From: Spirochaetia bacterium
GTDB taxonomy: Bacteria > Spirochaetota > Spirochaetia > Sphaerochaetales > Sphaerochaetaceae
DNA: 5,331 bases
Assembly (NCBI GenBank): GCA_900769955.1
Contig: CAAGIP010000097.1
Span: 1 to 5,331, forward strand
Direction of reading: 5' to 3'
Shown here: one piece after another, positions 1 to 5,308 of the stretch
Position numbering within the stretch: the stretch's first letter is position 1
Layout: each line of letters begins with the position of its first letter
Notes under the pieces: generated by a model
Databases searched by the model: none
What the model was told of the DNA's origin: nothing
Seen by the model: only the letters and a program-made list of their open reading frames with translations
Made by a program: the position numbers and the translations under genes

Positions 1-1
1 A

Positions 2-877
2 GAGTACCTTTCAGCAATGATAATATCCATAATCATCCTTATTGCAGGATACAACTGCCTCATGTCTTCCATAGACAAACTGAGACACCCGGAAACAATC
101 ACACTGGCTCCCATTGCGGTTATTATACTTGTGCTTTCGATCATCACAAAGATCGGTCTCAGCATCCTCAACACCACACAGGGAAGGAAAGTCGACAGTG
201 AAGCACTGAAGGCAACCGGAAAGGATGCACTATCCGATGTGCTTGTAACATCACTTACCCTTATTTCACTCTTTGCTTCCAAATACACATCCTTCCCTGT
301 CGATGGTGTGATGGGAATAGTTGTTTCATGCTTCATCTTCTATGCAGCCATATCATCTTTCCTTGAAACAAACTCAGCTCTAATGGGAGAACGTCCCGAT
401 AAGGAAACAGTTGATAGGATCAGGGCAATCATCAGAAAACATCCGCCACTTAAGGGTGGATATGATATCATGCTCCACTCCTACGGCCCTGAAAGATGCA
501 TGGGTACATGCAACGTTGAGGTTCCTACAAGGGCACATGCAGAAAACATCTTTGATGCAATGACAGATGCTTCAAAGGAAATTGAAGATGAACTGGGTAT
601 ATACTTCACATTCGGTCTCTTTGCGGTAAACGACTTCAGGGAGGATGTAAGGGAACTCAAGAAAGACATACTTGAATACCTGAAGAAAAAGACAACTCAC
701 GTGCTTTCCCTCCATGCATTCCATGTCCATCTTGATTCCAATCTGGTCCACTTTGATGTCGTTGTTGACTTCAAGGTATCGAATTACGGTGCATACAAGG
801 AAGAGCTGCTGAAGCTTCTTAACGAAAGATGGCCAAACTATACTTTTGAATTCACAATAGACCCTGAGTATGACTGA
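2..877 (+). CDS. Cation diffusion facilitator (CDF) transporter, 5'-truncated, probable Mn/Fe type
   Basis: Inner-membrane divalent metal/proton antiporter that would export metal from the cytoplasm. The reading frame is open from base 2 (EYLSA, then Met at 17), matching the usual GHGR-EYLSA region at TM3, so the N-terminal helices lie outside the window; 291 residues remain. Numbering from Met17: membrane segments lie at about 1-16, 31-52, 76-90 and 97-115. The TM5 metal site reads D70-A-L-S-D74, a DxxxD motif. Zinc CDFs have HxxxD here, while DxxxD is associated with Mn-type CDFs such as MntE. Residues about 132-207 are the cytoplasmic dimerisation domain (YDIMLHSYGPE, then IYFTFGLFAVND). 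The usual TIH.DP ending of that domain has lost its His. A further domain at about 210-286 (VLSLHAFHVHLDSNLVHFDVVVDF) resembles the HDFR...NLIFDVVVP extension of firmicute CDFs. No terminator follows. The family call is firm; the metal is inferred. Confidence 0.9.
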   Translation, partial: EYLSAMIISIIILIAGYNCLMSSIDKLRHPETITLAPIAVIILVLSIITKIGLSILNTTQGRKVDSEALKATGKDALSDVLVTSLTLISLFASKYTSFPVDGVMGIVVSCFIFYAAISSFLETNSALMGERPDKETVDRIRAIIRKHPPLKGGYDIMLHSYGPERCMGTCNVEVPTRAHAENIFDAMTDASKEIEDELGIYFTFGLFAVNDFREDVRELKKDILEYLKKKTTHVLSLHAFHVHLDSNLVHFDVVVDFKVSNYGAYKEELLKLLNERWPNYTFEFTIDPEYD

Positions 878-954
878 GATGATAATCAGAAGTAGAGAGA
901 AGACATAATAAATTTGTGATAACCATACTGTCAGGAAATATAAGGCATTTACCG

Positions 955-983
955 TTGACTCTCATGTTAAACCTAAGTAGACT
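955..983 (+). promoter_or_regulatory. Predicted sigma-70 promoter for an antisense (antitoxin-like) RNA
   Basis: TTGACT at 955-960 (five of six bases match the -35 consensus) is separated by exactly 17 bases from TAGACT at 978-983 (four of six match the -10). Transcription would start near 990, a few bases before the left arm of the inverted repeat. It would run antisense to the 3' end of the small minus-strand ORF. No plausible plus-strand gene start follows. The boxes are seen directly; promoter activity is inferred. Confidence 0.5.
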
Positions 984-989
984 GAATAT

Positions 990-1053
990 ATGAAAGGCAC
1001 TGCCGATAGACGGTGGTTACCTCAGAAAATTTGGTTATTTAATCCCGCTTTTT
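990..1053 (+). ncRNA. Putative antisense RNA to the small toxin-like gene; 3' end uncertain
   Basis: If the promoter at 955-983 is active, the RNA begins at about 990. It would carry a 5' hairpin made by CTGCCG (1000-1005) and CGGTGG (1011-1016), including two G-U pairs, around the loop ATAGA. It would then cover the last codons and 3' region of the minus-strand ORF (1039-1158). The end given here is only the T-rich run at 1049-1053. There is no convincing GC-rich hairpin before that run, so the RNA may extend further. Antitoxins of the RatA and SR4 kind overlap toxin mRNA 3' ends in the same way. This is inference from layout. Confidence 0.3.
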
Positions 1054-1158
1054 CTTTGGACTGGAATGGCGGGATTGCTTAATGGCTGAGAACAGCTCCA
1101 ACACAGACGTGCAGAATTTCATGGCCCACAGGATTATCTCCAGGACAATGGTAATCAT
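1039..1158 (-). CDS. Small hydrophobic peptide, type I toxin-like (39 aa)
   Basis: On the minus strand an ATG at 1156-1158 opens 39 codons ending in TAA at 1039-1041. Residues 1-26 are mainly hydrophobic (MITIVLEIILWAMKF, then CTSVLELFSAI), with Glu7, Lys14 and Glu21 inside. They could form one membrane helix or an amphipathic helix. The tail, KQSRHSSPKKKRD, is strongly basic. One hydrophobic helix plus a short charged tail is the usual shape of type I toxins that act on the inner membrane. Start choice is supported by AGGAGGTGAT at 1165-1174, a complete match to the 16S anti-Shine-Dalgarno, six bases upstream. A promoter-like extended -10, a folded leader and a convergent antisense promoter accompany it. 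I do not recognise the family. Alternatives are a leader peptide or a chance ORF, although the ribosome binding site argues against chance. Confidence 0.62.
   Translation of the reverse strand: MITIVLEIILWAMKFCTSVLELFSAIKQSRHSSPKKKRD
1041..1076. other. Stem-loop across the end of the small ORF
   Basis: AATCCCGC (1041-1048) and GCGGGATT (1069-1076) are perfect inverted copies around a 20-base loop. The stem covers the end of the small ORF, just before its stop codon. It could protect the mRNA 3' end or be the initial contact with antisense RNA. It is not called a terminator because neither strand has a U-run after the second arm. Confidence 0.5.
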
Positions 1159-1164
1159 AAGTAT

Positions 1165-1174
1165 ATCACCTCCT
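1165..1174 (-). promoter_or_regulatory. Perfect Shine-Dalgarno of the small ORF
   Basis: The minus strand reads AGGAGGTGAT, complementary over ten bases to the 3' end of bacterial 16S rRNA, with six bases before the ATG at 1158. It is the strongest ribosome binding site in the window and fixes the start of the 39-aa ORF. It lies inside a hairpin that could block it. Confidence 0.85.
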
Positions 1175-1217
1175 CTCATCCGAAGGATTTGAGGAAGCCA
1201 TGGCCCCTCATCGGATG
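1169..1217 (-). promoter_or_regulatory. Leader with two mutually exclusive hairpins controlling the Shine-Dalgarno
   Basis: Closed form: minus-strand CTTCCTC (1191-1197) pairs with GAGGAGG (1169-1175), seven pairs with one G-U, over an inner ATCC/GGAT stem (1185-1188 with 1178-1181) and a three-base loop; this buries the Shine-Dalgarno. Open form: the same CCTCA (1190-1194) pairs upstream with TGAGG (1206-1210), enclosed by CATCCG (1212-1217) with CGGATG (1177-1182); this leaves GGAGGTGAT free. The two forms share strands and cannot coexist. Such switching is known in type I toxin mRNAs. The complementarity is seen directly; the function is inferred. Confidence 0.5.
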
Positions 1218-1271
1218 TAAACTTCTGAGGTAACCAATGCCGCCTACCGAATAATGGCAGTGCCTGAATGA

Positions 1272-1280
1272 ACTATATCA
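1272..1280 (-). promoter_or_regulatory. Extended -10 promoter for the small hydrophobic peptide gene
   Basis: The minus strand reads TG-A-TATAGT, an extended -10 with five of six consensus bases. The best -35 candidate, TTCTTT (1294-1299, 16-base spacer), is poor, so recognition would rest on the TG extension. Transcription would start at about 1265, the first base of the inverted repeat, giving a leader of roughly 107 bases before the ATG. Confidence 0.5.
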
Positions 1281-1358
1281 CGAAATGTAATATAAAGAAT
1301 AGAGTTACGCTTTTTCCTTATGTGATTCTGTATTACTGACAATCCCATTATTTTTCAT

Positions 1359-1388
1359 TTTACATATTGATGTATCTCATGTTATACT
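1359..1388 (+). promoter_or_regulatory. Promoter of the modE-like/ABC transporter operon
   Basis: TTTACA (1359-1364, five of six -35 bases) is followed after 18 bases by TATACT (1383-1388, five of six). TG at 1380-1381 makes it an extended -10. The start site would be near 1395, about 19 bases before the ATG of the regulator. The short leader has only a weak GGA (1402-1404) as ribosome binding site. The promoter is divergent from that of the small peptide gene. Confidence 0.6.
1361..1374. promoter_or_regulatory. Candidate operator palindrome inside the operon promoter
   Basis: TACAT (1361-1365) and ATGTA (1370-1374) form an inverted repeat around ATTG. It overlaps the end of the -35 box and the spacer. 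A dimeric repressor such as the adjacent ModE-like protein could bind here and block transcription. Five-base arms in AT-rich DNA can occur by chance, so this is a weak call. Confidence 0.3.
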
Positions 1389-1413
1389 TCGAATAGTTTT
1401 CGGAAAACAATCG

Positions 1414-1743
1414 ATGAAGATAACAGTAAAACTGACAGTAATAAATGATGATAAATTCTTCGGTCCCGGTACATTAGAACTGCTGAAGAACGTGGAGAAG
1501 ACAGGCTCCCTGCTTACGGCAGCAGAGGAGATGGGGCTCTCCTACTCGAAAGCAAGAAAGATGATAAAGACCTTCAGACTCGAAACCGGAGAAAATGCGA
1601 TCATCTCCCAGGCTGGGGGTGCCGGGGGAGGAAGTGCAACACTCACTCCTTATGCTCTTTCATTCATGGAAAAGTATGAAAGACTGGAGAAGGAAGTCGA
1701 AGAATTCACAAGGCAGAAGTTCGGAGAGATCTATGAAGCTTAA
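1414..1743 (+). CDS. Stand-alone ModE N-terminal-type winged-helix regulator
   Basis: DNA-binding protein of the ModE/LysR-type HTH class (COG2005), 109 aa and cytoplasmic. The winged helix covers about 18-80. The HTH is at 31-55 (GSLLTAAEEMGLSYSKARKM), followed by the family wing GGAGGGSATLT at 68-78, and a charged helical tail (MEKYERLEKEVEEF) probably serves dimerisation. Full ModE is about 260 aa with two molybdate-binding MOP domains after this part; those are missing here. The stop is genuine and the next gene starts inside this one, so the short form looks natural rather than truncated. As first gene of the operon it probably regulates the operon, perhaps through the palindrome at 1361-1374. 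What it senses cannot be told from sequence. Start ATG 1414 has only a weak ribosome binding site. Confidence 0.85.
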   Translation: MKITVKLTVINDDKFFGPGTLELLKNVEKTGSLLTAAEEMGLSYSKARKMIKTFRLETGENAIISQAGGAGGGSATLTPYALSFMEKYERLEKEVEEFTRQKFGEIYEA

Positions 1744-2719
1744 GAAACACTGGCTCCTTCCATTCATCATTATCTTCATAGTATCCATACTACTTTCCTT
1801 CCAGCTTGGAAGATACAGTTTATCACCGGTAACGGTAATAAAAGGCTTACTTGGCTTTGAGGTATCCAACCAGGCAAAGAGCATTATCTTCAGCTTAAGA
1901 ATGCCAAGGATTGTAATCTCACTGTTCATCGGTGCAGGTCTTGCACTCTCCGGTCTTGTCTATCAGGGGATATTCCAGAACCCGATGGTTTCCCCGGATA
2001 TGCTGGGTTCAACCAGCGGTGCGGGCTTCGGAGCCGCCCTCGCAATACTGCTTGGCATGAACTACTTCTCAATAACCGTCACAAGCTTTCTGTTCGGACT
2101 CTTTGCAGTTGCAATAGTCCTTCTTATCGCAAGAAACGTTAAAGGTAACCCTACCCTTACACTTGTGCTTGCAGGAATGATGGTCTCATCAGTGTTCTCC
2201 GCACTTATAAGCTTTGTAAAACTTGTTGCCGATCCCGAGGAAGCACTTCCCCAGATAACATACTTTCTCATGGGCTCAATGAGCAGTGTGAGGGCTGAGG
2301 ATATTGCTCCCACAGCCATCCTCATCACACTTGCAATAAGCCCCATAGTAATATTCCGATGGCGCCTTAATGTGATGACACAGGGGGAAGAGGAAGCAAA
2401 GGCCCTGGGAGTGAATACCAAAGCATTAAGATATGTCTGCATAATTTCATCCACTGTCATTACAGCAACGGCAACTTCACTCTGCGGAATGATAAGCTAT
2501 GTTGGACTGGTAATACCGCACCTTGTAAGGATGGTCCTTGGATGTGACTACAGAAGGACAGTACCGGCATCAATACTACTCGGATCATCATTCATCCTGT
2601 TGGTGGATACGGTTTCAAGAACACTTACCACAGTTGAACTCCCACTTGGGATACTCACATCCCTGATCGGCGCTCCGTTCTTCCTTTACCTCATCATCAG
2701 GGAGGGCAGGAAAATATGA
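1733..2719 (+). CDS. FecCD/BtuC-type ABC transporter permease
   Basis: Inner-membrane channel subunit of a type II (BtuCD-like) importer (COG0609); 328 aa, normal for the family. Family motifs in order are RMPRI (56-60), QNPMVSPDMLG then STSGAGFG (82-100), the ATPase-coupling loop GEEEAKALG (218-226), GLVIPHLVRM (258-267) and ELPLGILTSLIGAPFF (302-317). About ten hydrophobic helices are expected, the first at 8-22. The frame is open upstream to an ATG at 1595, but that would add 46 polar residues overlapping the regulator. The start at 1733 is preferred because it gives the standard N-terminus (MKLKKHWLLPF) and has GGAG six bases upstream. It overlaps the regulator by 11 bases and the ATPase by 4 (ATGA). 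Family members carry ferric chelates, haem, cobamides or, as MolB, molybdate/tungstate; sequence alone does not decide. Confidence 0.93.
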   Translation: MKLKKHWLLPFIIIFIVSILLSFQLGRYSLSPVTVIKGLLGFEVSNQAKSIIFSLRMPRIVISLFIGAGLALSGLVYQGIFQNPMVSPDMLGSTSGAGFGAALAILLGMNYFSITVTSFLFGLFAVAIVLLIARNVKGNPTLTLVLAGMMVSSVFSALISFVKLVADPEEALPQITYFLMGSMSSVRAEDIAPTAILITLAISPIVIFRWRLNVMTQGEEEAKALGVNTKALRYVCIISSTVITATATSLCGMISYVGLVIPHLVRMVLGCDYRRTVPASILLGSSFILLVDTVSRTLTTVELPLGILTSLIGAPFFLYLIIREGRKI

Positions 2720-3495
2720 TCCTTGAAGTAAAAGACCTGTCCTTCTCCTATGGAAAGAAGGAAACACTTAAAAACATAAACCTTAAAGTGGAGAGCGGTG
2801 AAACAGTTACCCTTCTCGGGAAGAACGGAAGCGGCAAGAGCACGCTTCTGAAAAACATTCTCTACCTGCTTACACCATCATCAGGTGAAATAACAGTGGA
2901 TGGAAAACAGGTATCATCGATGAGCATCAGGGAAAGGAGCAGACTCCTTTCCTACATCCCGCAGGAGAGCAGGAACATCTACTCCTACTCAGTACTGAGT
3001 TACGTCCTTATGGGTGTTACCCCTACCCTTTCAACACTGTCATCACCTAAGGAAAAGGATGAGGAGGCAGCACTCAATGCCCTTGATTTCTTCGGCATCA
3101 GAAACCTGAAGGACAGGGACATCACCACCCTGTCAGGCGGTGAGCGACAGCTCGTCACCGCCTCAAGGGCACTGGTCGGAGGAAGCAGGATACTGCTGTT
3201 TGACGAACCCACCTCTGCCCTCGATTACGGCAATTCAGAATGCCTGCTGAACCTCATAAAGAAGCTGAGCGGAAACGGATATATATCAATAATATCAATG
3301 CACAGTCTCACTGAAGCGCTGAACACTGCTTCAAGGATAGTCCTTATGAAAAACGGTGAAATAGTGTTCAACGGAGGCATCCCTTCCCTCATTGAAGCAG
3401 ACACACTCAGTGATTACTACGGGATACCAATCAATGTTGAATACTATAAGGGCCAGTACATAGTCCTTAAGGGAGGCCGTGATGTGGTGGAGTGA
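2716..3495 (+). CDS. FepC/BtuD-type ABC transporter ATPase
   Basis: Nucleotide-binding subunit (COG1120) that powers the importer on the cytoplasmic face; 259 aa, usual length. All catalytic elements are intact: Walker A GKNGSGKST (35-43), Q-loop Gln83 (YIPQES), signature LSGGERQLV (139-147), Walker B RILLFDEP (158-165) with catalytic Glu164, D-loop SALD (167-170) and switch His196. The C-terminal part (GEIVFNGGIPSLIEADTLSDYYGIPINV) is typical of FepC-like ATPases. The start ATG overlaps the permease stop as ATGA, with AGG five bases upstream. The end overlaps the methyltransferase. The pair of this ATPase and the permease forms the (BtuC)2(BtuD)2-like core. Confidence 0.95.
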   Translation: MILEVKDLSFSYGKKETLKNINLKVESGETVTLLGKNGSGKSTLLKNILYLLTPSSGEITVDGKQVSSMSIRERSRLLSYIPQESRNIYSYSVLSYVLMGVTPTLSTLSSPKEKDEEAALNALDFFGIRNLKDRDITTLSGGERQLVTASRALVGGSRILLFDEPTSALDYGNSECLLNLIKKLSGNGYISIISMHSLTEALNTASRIVLMKNGEIVFNGGIPSLIEADTLSDYYGIPINVEYYKGQYIVLKGGRDVVE

Positions 3496-4126
3496 TGAAC
3501 GGATAAGACTGTATGAGAAAGCGGCTTCCGCTTCCTCATTCCATAAGGATCTCACAGACCTTATAGTAAATGAACTTACAGAGGGTGAATCGGTAGTGGA
3601 GCTGGGCTGCGGGCTTGGATACATAACCAATGAGCTTACCGACAGAGGCTATGATGCCATCGGTATCGATACCGATGAAAAGGCGATAGCCTTTGCTAAA
3701 GGGCATTTCAGCTCTTCAGCGTTTATCCTTTCAGATGCTTACAGCGCACCCGTTGTAAGAGACGTTGCCCTTGCTGTCTTCTTCGGACGCATCAGGGAAG
3801 AAGACAACCTTGAAACACTGCTCTCATCCTGCACAAAGAAGCTCATCTATATCCAGAATGAGCACGCCGGTTCCGGCGATACCGATTACTCAAAAAGTCT
3901 TGCGACAGAGAAGTATCTTAAGGAAAGGAACATAAGTTACAGGATGGCCCTTCACAGGCTTTCCTTCAACCAGCCCCTCTCCTCAGCTGAGGAAGCGGAA
4001 AGCTTCATCAAAGAGAACTATAAAAACAGGAAAAACAACACATCAATTGAAAAGACTGACGATGGCTATATCGCCATCAACAGAAAGGCATTCGGCCTTT
4101 TTGTAATTCACAAGGAGGATAAATGA
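3482..4126 (+). CDS. Class I SAM-dependent methyltransferase in a transporter operon
   Basis: Cytoplasmic Rossmann-fold methyltransferase, 214 aa; the acceptor is unknown. Motif I is VVELGCGLGYIT (38-49, E-x-G-x-G-x-G), motif II is the acidic end of strand 2 (IGIDTD, Asp63), and FILSDA (81-86, Asp85) fits the adenine-contact position. After about residue 120 the protein diverges and has no motif I can tie to a small-molecule, protein or RNA acceptor. A GTG at 3479 is also in frame, but AAGGGAGG (3469-3476) is spaced better for ATG 3482. The gene overlaps the ATPase by 14 bases and the binding-protein gene by 4 (ATGA), so it is co-expressed with the importer. Possible roles are modifying an imported cofactor or chelator, or making one. 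No signal peptide or membrane segment is seen. Confidence 0.82.
   Translation: MWWSDERIRLYEKAASASSFHKDLTDLIVNELTEGESVVELGCGLGYITNELTDRGYDAIGIDTDEKAIAFAKGHFSSSAFILSDAYSAPVVRDVALAVFFGRIREEDNLETLLSSCTKKLIYIQNEHAGSGDTDYSKSLATEKYLKERNISYRMALHRLSFNQPLSSAEEAESFIKENYKNRKNNTSIEKTDDGYIAINRKAFGLFVIHKEDK
4112..4120 (+). promoter_or_regulatory. Strong ribosome binding site of the binding-protein gene
   Basis: AAGGAGGAT lies within the last codons of the methyltransferase gene, with AGGAGG ending four bases before ATG 4123. It is the strongest site in the operon. That would allow more binding protein than membrane subunits to be made from one mRNA. Confidence 0.75.
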
Positions 4127-5172
4127 AAAAACTAACAGTCATCCTTACTGTTCTGCTACTTTCAGTGGCAGTACTGTTCGCACAGGGTGCCGCTGAAGCC
4201 GCAAGGGCTGAGGAGACCTTCGTTTTTACTGATGATCTTGGACGTGAAGTGACACTTCCCGTTAAGATAGACAGAGTCGCACCCAGCGGGAGCATGGCCT
4301 GTGCATTTCTGGTAGCTTTTGATCCCGACCTTTTTGTCGGCATAACGACAAAGCCTTCCGCAGTGGAAACAGAGTTCTTCGGAAGTGAATACGCATCCCT
4401 TCCCGTCCTCGGCACCTTCTACGGCAAGAAGGCCAACCTAAACAGGGAAGCACTTATTGTCGCTGCTCCTCAGGTAGTAATTGACGTGGGTGAGATCAAG
4501 GGAAGCACAGCGGACATGATTTCCAATCTTGACAAGCTGCAGTCTGATATCGGTATTCCCGTCATTTTCATCGAGAGCTACCTTAAGGGCATTGCGGATA
4601 CATTCGCACGCATGGGTGAGGCACTCCACAGGGAGGAAAGAGGAAATGAGCTGGCTGAGTTTGCTCAGGAAGCCGTTGATTACGCACTGTCAATCGCAGA
4701 TAAGGTTACTGATACCGCGGACTTCTACTATGCCACCAATCAGGATGGACTTGGAGCCATTCCAAAGGGAAACTTCCATAGTGAGGTTCTTGAGACAGTC
4801 GGCGGAAACAATGTCGTCGATACCACCATTTCCAGCGGAAGCAACCAGATTTCACTAGAGGAGCTTTACAAGCTCAACGTCGAGATGATATTCGTCCTCG
4901 AGGAGAGTGCGTACAATTCAATCATGACAAAGAGTGAGTGGTCCTACCTTCCTGCAGTGCAGACAGGAAAGGTTTACAAGGTACCAAACGTACTCTTCCC
5001 CATGATTGACGCACCACCCTCAGTCAACAGAATAATCGGCATTTACTATGCCACATCAAAGCTCTATCCTGAGCTTAACACTGTTAATTTCCTTACCAAG
5101 GCTGAAGAGTTCTATTCACTGTTCTACGGTCATACACTGACTGAAGCAGAGAAAGCAGAGCTTTTGAGATAA
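4123..5172 (+). CDS. Periplasmic substrate-binding protein, TroA/FepB-like (COG0614)
   Basis: Extracytoplasmic receptor that delivers ligand to the permease; 349 aa, usual size. The signal peptide is 1-20 (MKK, hydrophobic core, LFA), with likely signal peptidase I cleavage before Gln21. No lipobox cysteine is present. The mature protein starts with the family strand FTDDLGREVTLP (35-46). It continues with a lobe containing VLGTFYGKK (95-103) and VAAPQVVIDVG (113-123), a long linking helix at about 155-195, and a second lobe with FHSEVLETVGGNNVVD (218-233) and LEELYKLNVEMIFVLE (245-260). It ends with PPSVNRIIG (298-306) and LYPEL (314-318). The PPSVNR...YPE ending is common in binding proteins annotated as iron-type, and MolA belongs to the same fold class, so the ligand is not fixed. 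Last gene of the operon, followed by a terminator. Confidence 0.9.
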   Translation: MKKLTVILTVLLLSVAVLFAQGAAEAARAEETFVFTDDLGREVTLPVKIDRVAPSGSMACAFLVAFDPDLFVGITTKPSAVETEFFGSEYASLPVLGTFYGKKANLNREALIVAAPQVVIDVGEIKGSTADMISNLDKLQSDIGIPVIFIESYLKGIADTFARMGEALHREERGNELAEFAQEAVDYALSIADKVTDTADFYYATNQDGLGAIPKGNFHSEVLETVGGNNVVDTTISSGSNQISLEELYKLNVEMIFVLEESAYNSIMTKSEWSYLPAVQTGKVYKVPNVLFPMIDAPPSVNRIIGIYYATSKLYPELNTVNFLTKAEEFYSLFYGHTLTEAEKAELLR

Positions 5173-5189
5173 AAGAGTTGGTTTCATGT

Positions 5190-5224
5190 TGCTGCCGGGG
5201 AACATCTCCGGCAGCATCTTTTTT
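5190..5224 (+). terminator. Rho-independent terminator of the transporter operon
   Basis: TGCTGCCGG (5190-5198) pairs with CCGGCAGCA (5208-5216), nine base pairs, seven of them G-C, with a nine-base loop. Six T residues follow at 5219-5224. It lies 17 bases after the binding-protein stop codon and closes the operon. Confidence 0.95.
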
Positions 5225-5308
5225 ATCCCTGAACAACACATTCATATTGCAGTCATCCTGCAGCAATGACATGGGACAATGGCGATGGATGCTTCTTCTG
5301 CTGTTGTG
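5225..5308. other. Downstream flank with no recognisable feature
   Basis: 84 bases between the terminator and the adapter. A weak ATTGC/GCAAT inverted repeat is present (around 5247-5267), but it has no U-run or adjoining gene. No start codon with a ribosome binding site is seen. Confidence 0.5.

Larger units (their letters stand above)
995..1265. repeat. Imperfect inverted repeat bounding the small-ORF locus
   Basis: AGGCACTGCC (995-1004) is the exact reverse complement of GGCAGTGCCT (1256-1265). TGGTTACCTCAGAA (1014-1027) is the exact reverse complement of TTCTGAGGTAACCA (1223-1236). The bases between these blocks differ in length (9 on the left, 19 on the right), though a CGG is shared. 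The two predicted start sites lie at or just outside the outer ends, so both RNAs would begin with nearly the same 5' sequence. A full-length transcript in either direction could pair its 5' end with its 3' end. TGAA occurs at 991-994 and 1265-1268, which would fit a 4-base target duplication if this is a small mobile element, but a match that short can arise by chance. Confidence 0.85.

Noticed and set aside
1041..1076. Bidirectional rho-independent terminator at the AATCCCGC/GCGGGATT stem
   Set aside because: Neither strand has a U-run after the second arm and the loop is 20 bases, so it is listed only as a stem-loop.
990..1082. Plus-strand 30-codon ORF (MKGTADRRW...) across the left repeat arm
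   Set aside because: It has no Shine-Dalgarno, its ATG sits at the predicted transcription start, and its composition is not protein-like. It is probably an accident of the repeat and stem sequence.
1082..1192. Plus-strand 36-codon ORF opposite the small hydrophobic peptide
   Set aside because: It has no ribosome binding site and is a shadow of the minus-strand ORF, which has a perfect one.
878..1413. Metal-cofactor riboswitch (Moco, cobalamin, Mn) in the long intergenic region
   Set aside because: No conserved core of these classes was recognised. The structured leader reads on the minus strand and serves the small ORF, not the transporter operon.
1595..1732. 46-codon upstream extension of the permease gene to an ATG at 1595
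   Set aside because: It would be polar, overlap the regulator by about 150 bases and lack family similarity. ATG 1733 has a ribosome binding site and gives the standard permease length.
4529..4858. Overlapping 109-codon ORF in another frame of the binding-protein gene, and similar minus-strand frames throughout
   Set aside because: They lie wholly within well-supported genes, have no ribosome binding sites and show no family features.
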